From NCBI RefSeq assembly GCF_023898865.1, contig NZ_JAGSOV010000046.1:122579-186578 (forward strand): DNA of 64,000 bases, given 5' to 3'. Position 1 is the first letter of the stretch; the number at the start of each line of letters is the position of its first letter. The translations under genes were made by a program, and so were the position numbers. The notes under the pieces were generated by a model. It was not told the DNA's origin. It saw only the letters and a program-made list of their open reading frames with translations, and made no database searches. This document shows positions 32,653 to 40,121 of the stretch, one piece after another. Origin of the DNA: Pseudonocardia humida. GTDB taxonomy: Bacteria; Actinomycetota; Actinomycetes; Mycobacteriales; Pseudonocardiaceae.

Positions 32653-33222
32653 ATGAGCGAACGCAACACGGTGGTCCGCAGCCTGAACGACCTGGGCCTG
32701 GCCGCGTGGTTCGGCGGCACGCTGGCCGGCGCGGTCGGCATCAACGGTGCCGCCGCCGACGTCCAGGACCGGAACCAGCGGCTGCGGGTGGCCAACGCCG
32801 GGTGGGCGCGCTGGGCCCCGGTGAACCTGGCCGCGATCGGCGCGCACCTGGTGGGCAGCGCCGGGCTGCTGCTGGGCAACAAGGGCCGCACGGTCGCCCA
32901 GAGCGGGGTCGGGGCGGCGTCGGTGGCCAAGACGGTGCTGACCGGGGCCGCGCTGGCGGCCACCGCCTACAGCCGCGCGCTGGGCAAGAAGCTGGAGAAC
33001 GCGGAGCCTGCGCCGGTCGAGGGCGGCACCGACCCGGCCCCCGACAGCCCGCCGGAGGTGGCCGCCGCGCAGAAGCAGCTGGCCGTCACCCAGTGGCTGA
33101 TCCCGGCACTGACCGCGGCGCTGGTCGTGGTGAACGCGGTGCACGGCGAGCTGCAGCGGCCGAGCCAGGCCCTGCCGGGCATCCTGGCCAAGCCGGCGAA
33201 GCTGCTCGGGCTCAACGACTGA
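32653..33222 (+). CDS. integral membrane protein, unknown family
   Basis: The protein has 189 aa. Hydrophobic segments lie near residues 15-35 (LGLAAWFGGTLAGAVGI), 55-75 (NLAAIGAHLVGSAGLLLG), 85-110 (SVAKTVLTGAALAATAY) and 140-165 (WLIPALTAALVVVNAV). A charged linker (ENAEPAPVEGGTDPAP) separates segments three and four. VLNxxGLAxWFGGTLAG and WARWAPVNLAAIGAHLVG look conserved, but I cannot name the family. Its last 11 bp overlap the convergent CtaG-like gene. Confidence 0.65.
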   Translation: MSERNTVVRSLNDLGLAAWFGGTLAGAVGINGAAADVQDRNQRLRVANAGWARWAPVNLAAIGAHLVGSAGLLLGNKGRTVAQSGVGAASVAKTVLTGAALAATAYSRALGKKLENAEPAPVEGGTDPAPDSPPEVAAAQKQLAVTQWLIPALTAALVVVNAVHGELQRPSQALPGILAKPAKLLGLND

Positions 33223-34015
33223 GCTCGCCCGCCGGACCGGGCTGCGGGACGGGCGACCGGCGTGCGCGCCGCCGGTCGCCCCTCGCCCACTCCCGACCCA
33301 GCAGCACGAAGACGGCGATCTCGACGGGCGCGCCGAGGTAGTACATGAGCTGGCCGCCGGCGAGTGCCTCGGCCTCGGTCAGCCCGGCCGGCGGCGCCGC
33401 CGCGAACGACTTGGCCAGGACGTTGTGCGCGGCGACGGCGAGCACGAGCACCGCGGCACGCACGCCGAGGTCTGCCCGGTGCGCCACCGGGTCGGGTCCG
33501 ACCAGGGTGGCGGTGAACAGGTACCCGGCCAGCAGGACGTGCGTGGAGACGGCCAGCCCGAGCAGCGGGTCGTGCCCGGCCGCGGCGTGCAGGTCGGTCC
33601 GGTACAGCAGCCACAGCCCGCCGACCGACAGCAGCGCGGCCACGACCGGCGTGGTCAGCAGGGCGACGGGCACCGACCGCAGCACCCGGCTCAGCAGCTT
33701 GGCCCGGCCCGCCGGGAGCGCGCGCAGCGCCAGCGTGACGGGAGCGGCCCGCGCCAGCAGCAGCGGGCCCAGCATCCCGAGCAGCACGTGACCGACCATG
33801 TGCACGGCGAAGGAGCTCCCGCTGCCGATCAGCACCCCGGCCGCGGCCGCGCCCAGCCCGAGCAGCCACAGCGCGGTCCGGACGACCGGCCACGGGCGTC
33901 CGGTTCGGTGCAGCCGGCGCACCGCGAGCAGGTACGCGAGCCCGGCCAGGGCCAGCGCTACGAGCAGCGGCGCGCCGGCCCACCCCGGTTGGTGGGCGTG
34001 CTCGTGCCCGGTCAT
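33212..34015 (-). CDS. CtaG-type cytochrome c oxidase assembly membrane protein
   Basis: The protein has 267 aa and seven or so membrane segments. Conserved features of the caa3-type CtaG family: an N-terminal HEHAHQPG His-rich stretch, SSFAVHMVGHVLLGMLGPLLLARAAPVTLALRALP, LWLLYRTDLHAAAGHDPLLGLAVSTHVLLAGYLFTATLVGPDP and AAHNVLAKSFAAAPPAGL. These His could bind copper. The gene starts at ATG 34015 overlapping the DUF2243 gene's stop (ATGA), so the pair is one operon, likely linked to copper/haem or oxidase biogenesis. Confidence 0.82.
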   Translation of the reverse strand: MTGHEHAHQPGWAGAPLLVALALAGLAYLLAVRRLHRTGRPWPVVRTALWLLGLGAAAAGVLIGSGSSFAVHMVGHVLLGMLGPLLLARAAPVTLALRALPAGRAKLLSRVLRSVPVALLTTPVVAALLSVGGLWLLYRTDLHAAAGHDPLLGLAVSTHVLLAGYLFTATLVGPDPVAHRADLGVRAAVLVLAVAAHNVLAKSFAAAPPAGLTEAEALAGGQLMYYLGAPVEIAVFVLLGREWARGDRRRARRSPVPQPGPAGELSR

Positions 34016-34467
34016 GCCCGGCCGCTGCGCCGCACCAGGACGAGTCCCACCACCAGCAGCGCCACCGCGAGGACGTTCCAGGTCAGGTCGTAGGGCAGCA
34101 GGTCGACCTCGTAGCGGATCTGGTGCAGGCCGAGGAGCTTGTGCTGCACCAGCCCGTCGTAGAGCTGGAACGCGCCGGCGCCGATCAGCACCCCGCCGAT
34201 CACCCGCGGCCGGTCCACGGTCCGGTCGCGGCGCAGCGACCCCAGCAGGAACAGCGCCGCGACCGTGGCGCCCCAGCTGAACGCGTGGAACAGCCCGTCG
34301 GAGACGAGCCCCGCGTCGGTGCCGGCGCGGTCGTAGAACTTGTGCCAGTGCAGCAGCTGGTGGAAGACGACCTCGTCGAGGAAGGCGACCGTGCCCACCC
34401 CCAGCAGCAGCCCGGCCAGCAGGTTGCGGCGCCGCGCCCGCGTGCGCGCCGTCGGGGGCGGCGTCAC
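34012..34467 (-). CDS. DUF2243 membrane protein
   Basis: The protein has 151 aa from GTG 34467, which has a GAGGAGG site 7 nt upstream. It carries four hydrophobic segments and the conserved DEVVFHQLLHWHKFYD and GAFQLYDGLVQHKLLGLHQIRYEVDLLPYDLTWN motifs, which I associate with DUF2243; the many His suggest metal binding. Function unknown. It is coupled to the CtaG-like gene. Confidence 0.8.
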   Translation of the reverse strand: MTPPPTARTRARRRNLLAGLLLGVGTVAFLDEVVFHQLLHWHKFYDRAGTDAGLVSDGLFHAFSWGATVAALFLLGSLRRDRTVDRPRVIGGVLIGAGAFQLYDGLVQHKLLGLHQIRYEVDLLPYDLTWNVLAVALLVVGLVLVRRSGRA

Positions 34468-34570
34468 GGCGCGGCCTCCTCGCAGTGGTTCCGTCACGCG
34501 CTCGGGTACCCGGCGCGTCCCCGTCCATCCCTCGGCTCCGTCCCGGTCGCGGGTGGGGTGGCGGAGGGCG

Positions 34571-35296
34571 ATGCTGGGGGGCGTGATCGATGTGGTGGGA
34601 CCGTCCTCCGTGCGGTGGATGGGTGGGGAGGGGGTCACCCGGGTCGTCGCGGTGCCGGGGTTGGGCCTGTCGGCGGACGTGCCTGCCCGCACCCTCGCCC
34701 GGCTCGCCCCGACCGCGTCGGTGGCGCTCGCGCTGCCCGGCTACGGCGAGCCCGCCCGGCGCGACGCCCCCCGGGCTCCGGCGGATCTCGCCGCGCACCT
34801 GCTGGACCGGCTGGAACGCCTCGACGTGCCCCCCGCGGTGCTGCTGGGCCACTCGGCGAGCTGCCAGGTCGTGGCGCACGCCGCCGCCATGGCGCCCGAC
34901 CGCGTCACCGCCTTGCTGCTGGTCGGGCCGACCACCGACCCGCGCGCCGCCGGATGGCCCGCGCTGGCCGGGCGCTGGCTGCGCACCGCGGCCCACGAAC
35001 GCCCGGGGCAGGTGCCGCAACTGGCCCGCGACTACACCCGCACGGGCGCGGCCGCGATGGGCAGGGCGATGGACGCCGCCCGCCGCGACCGGATCGACCG
35101 CGTCCTGCCCGCGCTGCGGTGCCCGGTGCTGATCGTGCGCGGTCGGCACGACCGGATCTCACCGGCCGACTGGGTCTGCCACCTGGCCTCCCTCGCGTCC
35201 GCCGGTCGGGCCCGCACGGTGCCGGCCGGGGCGCACATGATCCCGCTGACCCACCCGCGGCTGGTCGCCCCGCTGCTGGGCGATCTGCTCGGCTGA
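34571..35296 (+). CDS. alpha/beta hydrolase
   Basis: The protein has 241 aa. It starts at ATG 34571 (GGAGGG 4 nt upstream) or GTG 34583. It is a compact alpha/beta hydrolase: VVAVPGLGLSADVP (oxyanion region), LLGHSASCQVVAHAA (nucleophile Ser in GHSAS), VLIVRGRHDRISPADW (acid) and GAHMIPLTHPRLV (His). Substrate unknown. It is divergent from the DUF2243/CtaG pair. Confidence 0.82.
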   Translation: MLGGVIDVVGPSSVRWMGGEGVTRVVAVPGLGLSADVPARTLARLAPTASVALALPGYGEPARRDAPRAPADLAAHLLDRLERLDVPPAVLLGHSASCQVVAHAAAMAPDRVTALLLVGPTTDPRAAGWPALAGRWLRTAAHERPGQVPQLARDYTRTGAAAMGRAMDAARRDRIDRVLPALRCPVLIVRGRHDRISPADWVCHLASLASAGRARTVPAGAHMIPLTHPRLVAPLLGDLLG

Positions 35297-35342
35297 GTCG
35301 GGAACCACGTGTCGCCCGGCGCCGTCGGGGCACCCGTCCCGG

Positions 35343-36083
35343 GTGACCACGGTGCAGCGCGCGCTCGGACGCGCGGTCGAGTCCGTATTCGGGACGGTCG
35401 CGCGGGTGCGCGCGGGCCGGGCCCTGCACAGCGTCGGGGTGGCCTTCGACGGGCGGCTGACCCTCGATCCCGACTCGCTCTTCGGGGCCGCGGTCGGCGG
35501 AGCGCCCGGCCGGCCCGCGGTCGTGCGGCTGTCGAAGTCGGTCGGGCTGCCCGGCGGGCTGCCCGACCTGCTCGGCGTGGCGCTGCGGGTGCCGGCGGGC
35601 GACGGGCGCATCGACGGGGAGGACGACCTGTTCGACCTCCTGCTGGCCTCCACGGGCCGTCATCGCCCGGCGCACCTGGCGCTGCTGCCGTCCGGGCGCT
35701 GGTGGGGCAGCCCGTACAGCACGCTGCTGCCGTACCGGGCCCGCGGCCGGCTCGTGCTGCTGGGCCTGGACGCGGGCGACGCGCCGCGCACCATGCCCGC
35801 GGACCCCGGCACGGCCGCGGCGCTCGTCGCCGGGGGCCGGGTCCGGATGGCGGTCACCGAGCTGCCGCTGCGGGACGCGCTGGGCCACCCGCGGGTGGTG
35901 GGTGAGCTGGTCCTGGAGTCGGTGCGCGACCCGGCGCAGCCGCCCATCACGTTCGACCCGGTGCTCAACCACCTGCCCGACCTGCATCCGGCTCGGCCCC
36001 TCACCGCGCTGCGGGAACGGGCCTACACGGGCTCGCGGCGCGGGCGGCAGGCCGAGCCCGCCGGGCTGCGGCGCCGGCCCTGA
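35343..36083 (+). CDS. catalase-superfamily-like protein (tentative)
   Basis: The protein has 246 aa from GTG 35343. RALHSVGVAFDGRLTLDPDSLFG, AVVRLSKSVGLPGGLPDLLGVALRVPAGDG and GSPYSTLLPYRARGRLVL recall the minimal catalase-like proteins annotated in actinobacteria. The usual catalase active-site His and distal Asn motifs are not obvious, so I would not predict peroxide activity. It has no signal peptide or membrane segment. It lies 46 bp after the alpha/beta hydrolase and may be co-transcribed. Confidence 0.45.
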   Translation: MTTVQRALGRAVESVFGTVARVRAGRALHSVGVAFDGRLTLDPDSLFGAAVGGAPGRPAVVRLSKSVGLPGGLPDLLGVALRVPAGDGRIDGEDDLFDLLLASTGRHRPAHLALLPSGRWWGSPYSTLLPYRARGRLVLLGLDAGDAPRTMPADPGTAAALVAGGRVRMAVTELPLRDALGHPRVVGELVLESVRDPAQPPITFDPVLNHLPDLHPARPLTALRERAYTGSRRGRQAEPAGLRRRP

Positions 36084-36104
36084 CCGCAGCCCGGCCCCGC
36101 ACGC

Positions 36105-36338
36105 TCAGCCCCGGGCCCACCGCCACACCGTCCGCAGCCCGGCGGCCGTGCCGGCCAGCGCGATCAGCGGGATCGGCAGGCAGCACCCGCACCCGCTGAC
36201 CGAGACCTCGGAGCCCCGGCGGGTCCGGGTGCGGTACGTGGGCAACGGGCCCCAGAAGCCGAACCGGCCGCGGGGGCGGGGAGCGCGGGGGGAGCGGGGA
36301 CTGCTGAAGCCGCGGAGCCTGCGGCGGAACCAACCCAT
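36105..36338 (-). CDS. small membrane-tail protein, unknown
   Basis: The protein has 77 aa from ATG 36338. The first half is very basic (RRRLRGFSSPRSPRAPRPRG, then RFGFWGPLPTYRTRTRRGSEVSVSG), and the second half has GCGCCLPIPLIALAGTAAGLRTVWRW, a Cys cluster followed by one hydrophobic segment. It resembles short actinobacterial proteins with a CGCCLPI motif. Function unknown; I include it because of the Cys motif and the codon use. Confidence 0.5.
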   Translation of the reverse strand: MGWFRRRLRGFSSPRSPRAPRPRGRFGFWGPLPTYRTRTRRGSEVSVSGCGCCLPIPLIALAGTAAGLRTVWRWARG

Positions 36339-36614
36339 GAGCGCCGGGCTACCCCGGATGTGCCCCGCCCACGCCCGGAGCCGACCGGTGACCGCGACCG
36401 AAACGGGTGGTGTACCCTTCGGAATGCGACCACCCTGTCGCGCGTTGGACCGTGCATCAGCACGCCACCGTCGTGCCAGGGCGTCAAGAGGAGCCCCGCT
36501 CCCACCCGCCGCCTCCGGTGTCGGGTCCGGTCCGGCGATGAGCCGTAGGTTCATCGCGGGGTCAGTCGGGTCTCCGCTCCGTCGCTCAACACGACGTCGA
36601 TACGAGGAGACCCC
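36339..36614 (+). promoter_or_regulatory. long infC leader with hairpins
   Basis: The 276 bp before infC contain a weak -10 TACCCT at 36413-36418, then two small hairpins: CGTGC-ATCA-GCACG (36451-36464) and CGATGA/TCATCG (36536-36556, 9-nt loop). A long untranslated leader is usual for IF3 operons, where L20 or IF3 feedback can act. Whether this one binds L20 is unknown. No gene is seen in it. Confidence 0.4.
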
Positions 36615-37229
36615 ATCAGCACAGAGACGCGCATCAACGACCGCATCCGTGTTCCCGAGGTCCGGCTGGTCGGACCCAACGGCGAACAGGTCGGCATCGT
36701 GCGTATCGAGGACGCCCTGCGGCTCGCCGAGGAGGCCGAGCTCGACCTCGTCGAGGTCGCGGCCCAGGCCCGCCCCCCGGTCTGCAAGCTCATGGACTAC
36801 GGCAAGTTCAAGTACGAGAGCGCGCAGAAGGCCCGGGAGTCCCGCCGCAACCAGCAGCTGACCACGATCAAGGAGCAGAAGCTCCGCCCCAAGATCGACA
36901 CCCATGACTACGAGACCAAGAAGCGCAACGTCGTGCGCTTCCTCGAGGGTGGCAACAAGGTCAAGGTCACGATCATGTTCCGTGGTCGCGAGCAGTCCCG
37001 CCCCGAGCTGGGGTTCCGGCTGCTGCAGCGGCTCGCGGAGGACGTGGTGGAGCTGGGCACGGTCGAGGCGGCGCCGAAGCAGGACGGCCGCAACATGACG
37101 ATGGTGATCGCCCCGAACAAGAAGCCGCCGACCCGGGCCCAGACCGCCCAGGCCACGGCCGCGGCCGCGGAGGCCTCGGCCGCCGAGACCCCGGTCGCCG
37201 GGGCCACGGTCGCGGACGCTCAGACCTGA
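36615..37229 (+). CDS. infC: translation initiation factor IF-3, starting at ATC
   Basis: The protein has 204 aa from an ATC codon at 36615, with GAGGAG 5 nt upstream. The sequence after it (STETRINDRIRVPEVRLVGPNGEQVGI) is the canonical IF3 N-terminus, and no ATG, GTG or TTG precedes it in frame, so this rare start is needed. IF3 proteins discriminate against non-AUG starts, and infC is the classic gene with an AUU or AUC start for self-regulation. The C-domain has KLRPKIDTHDYETKKRNVVRFLEGGNKVKVTIMFRGRE. The C-terminal tail is Ala/Thr-rich and longer than in enteric IF3. Operon: infC-rpmI-rplT. Confidence 0.95.
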   Translation: MSTETRINDRIRVPEVRLVGPNGEQVGIVRIEDALRLAEEAELDLVEVAAQARPPVCKLMDYGKFKYESAQKARESRRNQQLTTIKEQKLRPKIDTHDYETKKRNVVRFLEGGNKVKVTIMFRGREQSRPELGFRLLQRLAEDVVELGTVEAAPKQDGRNMTMVIAPNKKPPTRAQTAQATAAAAEASAAETPVAGATVADAQT

Positions 37230-37262
37230 TCGACGGCGGGCTCCGGCCCGCAGGACCCACCC

Positions 37263-37288
37263 GACGCCCCCGGGGAACCGGGGGCGTC
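37263..37288 (+). terminator. GC-rich hairpin between infC and rpmI
   Basis: GACGCCCCCGG-GGAA-CCGGGGGCGTC is an 11-bp perfect stem with a GNRA-type tetraloop, 34 bp after infC and 20 bp before rpmI. It could be a partial terminator or processing site that sets the ratio of infC to ribosomal-protein transcripts, or a site for L20 feedback. Confidence 0.55.
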
Positions 37289-37307
37289 ATGGCGAACGGA
37301 ACTGCTC

Positions 37308-37502
37308 ATGCCCAAGAACAAGACGCACAGCGGGATCTCGAAGCGGGTCAAGGTGACCGGCAAGGGCAAGCTCATGCGCCAGCAGACCGGTCTGCGCCAC
37401 CGGCTCGAGGTCAAGTCGAGCAAGGAGACCCGCGACCTGTCCGGCGTGGTGCCCGTGGCCAAGGCCGACATCAAGCGGGTCAAGAAGCTGCTCGGCCGCT
37501 GA
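37308..37502 (+). CDS. rpmI: 50S ribosomal protein L35
   Basis: The protein has 64 aa, the normal size. MPKNKTHSGISKRVKVTGKGKLMRQQTG matches the L35 family; the rest is Lys/Arg-rich. It packs into the large ribosomal subunit. It lies between infC and rplT in the conserved order. Confidence 0.97.
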   Translation: MPKNKTHSGISKRVKVTGKGKLMRQQTGLRHRLEVKSSKETRDLSGVVPVAKADIKRVKKLLGR

Positions 37503-37574
37503 CGGTCCGCCCCCTCCCGCACCCGGTGGGCGGAAAGCCCTCCGCGCACCGGCCCGATACGTAAGGACACCCCC

Positions 37575-37961
37575 ATGGCACGCGTGAAGCGCGCGGTCAA
37601 CGCCCAGAAGAAGCGGCGCACCACCCTTGAGCTGGCCAGCGGCTACCGGGGCCAGCGGTCCCGGCTGTACCGCAAGGCCAAGGAGCAGATGCTCCACTCG
37701 CTCAACTACGCCTACCGCGACCGCCGTGCGCGCAAGGGCGACTTCCGCCAGCTCTGGATCACCCGGATCAACGCCGCCGCGCGCGCCAACGGGATGACCT
37801 ACAACCGGTTCATCCAGGGCCTGAAGATCGCCGGCGTCGAGGTCGACCGCAAGGTCCTCGCGGAGCTGGCCGTCACCGACGAGGCCGCGTTCGCCGCGCT
37901 CGTCGTGGTGGCCAAGGCCGCCGTGCCCGCCCAGCCCGCCCAGGACGGATCGGCGGCCTGA
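37575..37961 (+). CDS. rplT: 50S ribosomal protein L20
   Basis: The protein has 128 aa. ARVKRAVNAQKKRRTTLELASGYRGQRSRLYRKAKEQMLHSLNYAYRDRRARKGDFRQLWI is the L20 core that binds 23S rRNA early in assembly. The C-terminal tail (AAVPAQPAQDGSAA) is a short actinobacterial addition. GTAAGGACAC about 7 nt before the ATG gives a ribosome binding site. L20 is the usual feedback regulator of this operon. Confidence 0.97.
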   Translation: MARVKRAVNAQKKRRTTLELASGYRGQRSRLYRKAKEQMLHSLNYAYRDRRARKGDFRQLWITRINAAARANGMTYNRFIQGLKIAGVEVDRKVLAELAVTDEAAFAALVVVAKAAVPAQPAQDGSAA

Positions 37962-38020
37962 GCACCCCGGGAGCGCCCGCTCCCGACGCACCGCCCGGCA
38001 CCGAACGCACCCCGCGCGTC

Positions 38021-38797
38021 GTGGCAGCCCGCAAGCTGCTGCGCCGCGCCGGGCGCGATCGGGCCGGGCGGTTCCTCGTGGAGGGGGCCCAGGCCGTCCG
38101 CGAGGCGCTCGACGGGGCCCGCGTGCGCGAGCTGCTGCTCACCGACGCCGCCGCAGAGCGCCACCCGGAGCTCGTCGAAGCCGCGGCCGCCGCGGGCGCC
38201 CGGATCAGCGCGGTCACCGAGCGCGCCGCCGAGTCGCTGTCCGACACGGTCACCCCGCAGGGGCTGGTCGCCGTGTGCGACCTGCTCGACGTGCCCGTCG
38301 CCGAGGCGCTGGGGGAGCGGGCGCGGCTGGTCGCCGTGTGCGCCGGCATCGCCGACCCCGGCAACGCGGGCGCCGTCATCCGGGTCGCCGACGCCGCGGG
38401 CGCCGACGCCGTGCTGCTCGCCGGCGACACCGTCGACCCGCACAACCCGAAGGCGGTGCGGGCCTCCACGGGCAGCGTGTTCCACCTGCCCCTGGCCCGC
38501 GAACGCGACACCGCCGCGGTCCTGGACGCCTGCCGCTCCGCCGGGCTGGCGCTGCTGGTCGCCGACGGCCACGGCGAGCTGGACCTGCACGACGCCCGCG
38601 CCGCCGCGGTGCTGGCCGGGCCGGTGGCGTGGGTGTTCGGCGGCGAGGCGCACGGGGTCCCGGACGACGTCGCCGCGGCGGCCGACCACCGGGTGCGGGT
38701 GCCGATCTACGGGCGGGCGGAGAGCCTCAACCTGGCCACCGCGGCCGCGGTGTGCCTGTACGCGTCGGCCGGGGGGAGGCGGCTCGGTCCGCGGTGA
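38021..38797 (+). CDS. TrmH/SpoU-family RNA 2'-O-methyltransferase
   Basis: The protein has 258 aa from GTG 38021. Residues 15-90 are the substrate-binding SpoU_sub_bind-like domain (RAGRFLVEGAQAVREAL), and residues 105-255 are the SPOUT knot: AVCAGIADPGNAGAVIRVADAAGADAVLLAG, NPKAVRASTGSVFHLPLA, WVFGGEAHGV and VPIYGRAESLNLATAAAVCLY. It 2'-O-methylates rRNA or tRNA; a TsnR/RlmB-like target is likely. The frame is open back to a CTG at 37958 that overlaps the rplT stop, and the family usually has some residues before the VVAARKLLRR start. A non-standard start there is possible. Confidence 0.85.
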   Translation: MAARKLLRRAGRDRAGRFLVEGAQAVREALDGARVRELLLTDAAAERHPELVEAAAAAGARISAVTERAAESLSDTVTPQGLVAVCDLLDVPVAEALGERARLVAVCAGIADPGNAGAVIRVADAAGADAVLLAGDTVDPHNPKAVRASTGSVFHLPLARERDTAAVLDACRSAGLALLVADGHGELDLHDARAAAVLAGPVAWVFGGEAHGVPDDVAAAADHRVRVPIYGRAESLNLATAAAVCLYASAGGRRLGPR

Positions 38798-39885
38798 GGT
38801 GGGCTGCCGGGGGTGCCCGCCGTGCCGGCGCGTCCACGACCGAACCCGTCCGCCGAGCACGTCCCCCCGACCGGGTGATTGCCCGGTTGTGATCTAGCCC
38901 ACACCATCGACCGCACGCGGATGCGAGCGAGGTGGTCGCCATGAGGACCGTGATCGCAGTTGTCGTCGGCCTGGGCGTGGTCGTCCTGGGGCTCGTCGGG
39001 ATGGTGCTCCTGACGGTGGCGACCTGGCCGGTGCTGGCGGTGGGCTTGCCCCTGCTGGTGGTCTTCCTGCTGGCGTCCTCGGCGCTCGACAACCGGTCCG
39101 GCCGCTCGGCCCGCGACGAGCACGGGCAGGTCGCAGGCCGGTGACGGCGCCGTAGGCGGGCCGCATCCCGGCGGCTGCTCCGACCGGTCCGGGTCGGGCG
39201 GGTCCGGGAGGTGCGGGAGCAGCCGGTGCACCGCGAGGGCGAGGCACGGGGCGCTGAACCACGTCCCGGGGTGGTCGGGACGGGTGGCGTACTCGCCCGT
39301 GCGCACCCGGACCGCGCGCAGCCCGGCGGCGACGGCGCCCGCGACGTCCTCGTCCGGGCGGTCGCCGATCATGACGACCCGCTCGGGCGGCACGCCGAGC
39401 CCGGCCAGCGCCCGCCGGAACGGGGCGGGGTGGGGTTTGCGCCGGTCGCGGCCGTCGAGGTCGCCGAGCACCACGACGTCGAAGGCGTCGGTGAGGCCGA
39501 GTGCGGCGAGCTTGCGGCGCTGGCCGGTCACCTCGCCGTCGGCCACCAGGCCCACCGGCACCCGGCGGCGCAGCGCGGCGAGCGCCCGCAGCGCGCCGGG
39601 GTAGGGGGTGAGGGTGGGCGGCTCGACGGCGCGGAAGGCCGCCAGCAGCGCCTCGACGTGCGACGGGTCGGCGCCGGCGCGGGCGAGCGCGCGGTCGATG
39701 ATGCTGCCGCGGGCCGAGCCGGCGGCGGTCTCCTCGCGCAGGGCGCCCAGCAGGGCGTCCGGGTTGAGGCCGCGTCGCGCGCCGTGCTGCGCGACGGCCC
39801 GCCAGGCGGTGTCGAGGAACTCGGCCTGGGGGTGGAGGGTGTCGTCGAGGTCGACCAGCACCGCGCGCACCGGGGGGATCAGCAC
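38707..39885 (-). CDS. HAD-superfamily hydrolase with long antisense-overlapping tail
   Basis: The open frame is 392 codons from GTG 39885 to the first stop at 38707. Residues 1-235 form a complete HAD hydrolase: motif I VRAVLVDLDDTLHPQ, a cap helix region, VADGEV, and motifs III and IV in RRKPHPAPFRRAL and VVMIGDRPDEDVAGA. Residues 236-392 are low-complexity and Gln/His/Arg-rich, and run antisense to the small membrane-protein gene at 38941 and into the rRNA methyltransferase gene. There is no stop at the expected end near 39150. Either the tail is translated, or one of the overlapping frames is not a gene. It is the last gene of the collapsed ATP-grasp operon. Confidence 0.7.
   Translation of the reverse strand: MLIPPVRAVLVDLDDTLHPQAEFLDTAWRAVAQHGARRGLNPDALLGALREETAAGSARGSIIDRALARAGADPSHVEALLAAFRAVEPPTLTPYPGALRALAALRRRVPVGLVADGEVTGQRRKLAALGLTDAFDVVVLGDLDGRDRRKPHPAPFRRALAGLGVPPERVVMIGDRPDEDVAGAVAAGLRAVRVRTGEYATRPDHPGTWFSAPCLALAVHRLLPHLPDPPDPDRSEQPPGCGPPTAPSPACDLPVLVAGRAAGPVVERRGRQQEDHQQGQAHRQHRPGRHRQEHHPDEPQDDHAQADDNCDHGPHGDHLARIRVRSMVWARSQPGNHPVGGTCSADGFGRGRAGTAGTPGSPPHRGPSRLPPADAYRHTAAAVARLRLSARP
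38888..38903. promoter_or_regulatory. CRP-like operator
   Basis: TGTGATCTAGCCCACA is one base from the mycobacterial CRP consensus TGTGA-N6-TCACA. It lies 38 bp before the small membrane-protein gene at 38941. Predicted cAMP-CRP or Cmr binding. Confidence 0.5.
38941..39144 (+). CDS. small membrane protein
   Basis: The protein has 67 aa from ATG 38941 (GTG 38932 also in frame). Two hydrophobic segments (VIAVVVGLGVVVLGLVGMVLL and WPVLAVGLPLLVVFLLASSAL) are followed by a charged tail. GAGGTGG upstream can serve as the ribosome binding site. A CRP-like site lies just upstream. No family recognised. The gene is completely antisense to the unusual tail of the HAD frame, so only one of the two may be real. 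Confidence 0.45.
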   Translation: MRTVIAVVVGLGVVVLGLVGMVLLTVATWPVLAVGLPLLVVFLLASSALDNRSGRSARDEHGQVAGR

Positions 39886-40121
39886 GGGGGCTCCTGGTCG
39901 ACGAAGTCGGGTTCGGCCGGCTCCAGCAGGGCGGCGCCGGTGGCGTGCAACACCTCGACGCCCCGGTCATCGGTGCGCCCGTCGCCGTTGGGGCAGGGGG
40001 CGGAGTCGGCGCGGCGCTGCGCGGCGGGGGTGGCGGGGTCGCTGTCGGCGCGCAGCGCCCGCACCACCGGGGCGAGCTTGACGATCCCGGGTCGGGTGCC
40101 GAACGGCACGGGCAGCTTCAC
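39879..40121 (-). pseudogene. UDP-N-acetylglucosamine 2-epimerase (WecB) remnant
   Basis: The frame has 80 codons from GTG 40121, which overlaps the ATP-grasp stop as GTGA. It begins VKLPVPFGTRPGIVKLAPVVRALRADS, the unmistakable N-terminus of WecB-like epimerases (xxFGTRPExIKLAPVVxAL) but with the usual Pro-Glu-Ala changed. The rest (about 50 residues) has no epimerase motif and the protein should be about 370 aa. So the gene has lost most of its body. Its stop overlaps the HAD start. Confidence 0.72.

Noticed and set aside
28479..32963. Very long open frames on the strand opposite the AfsR-like gene (28347-32963) and upstream of its start (from 28479)
   Set aside because: They arise from GC-rich codon bias on the other strand; residues are Arg/Gln/His/Gly-rich without motifs, and the real genes explain the DNA.
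38021..38797. Considering the rRNA methyltransferase to start at CTG 37958
   Set aside because: CTG starts are rare; kept only as a remark in that entry.
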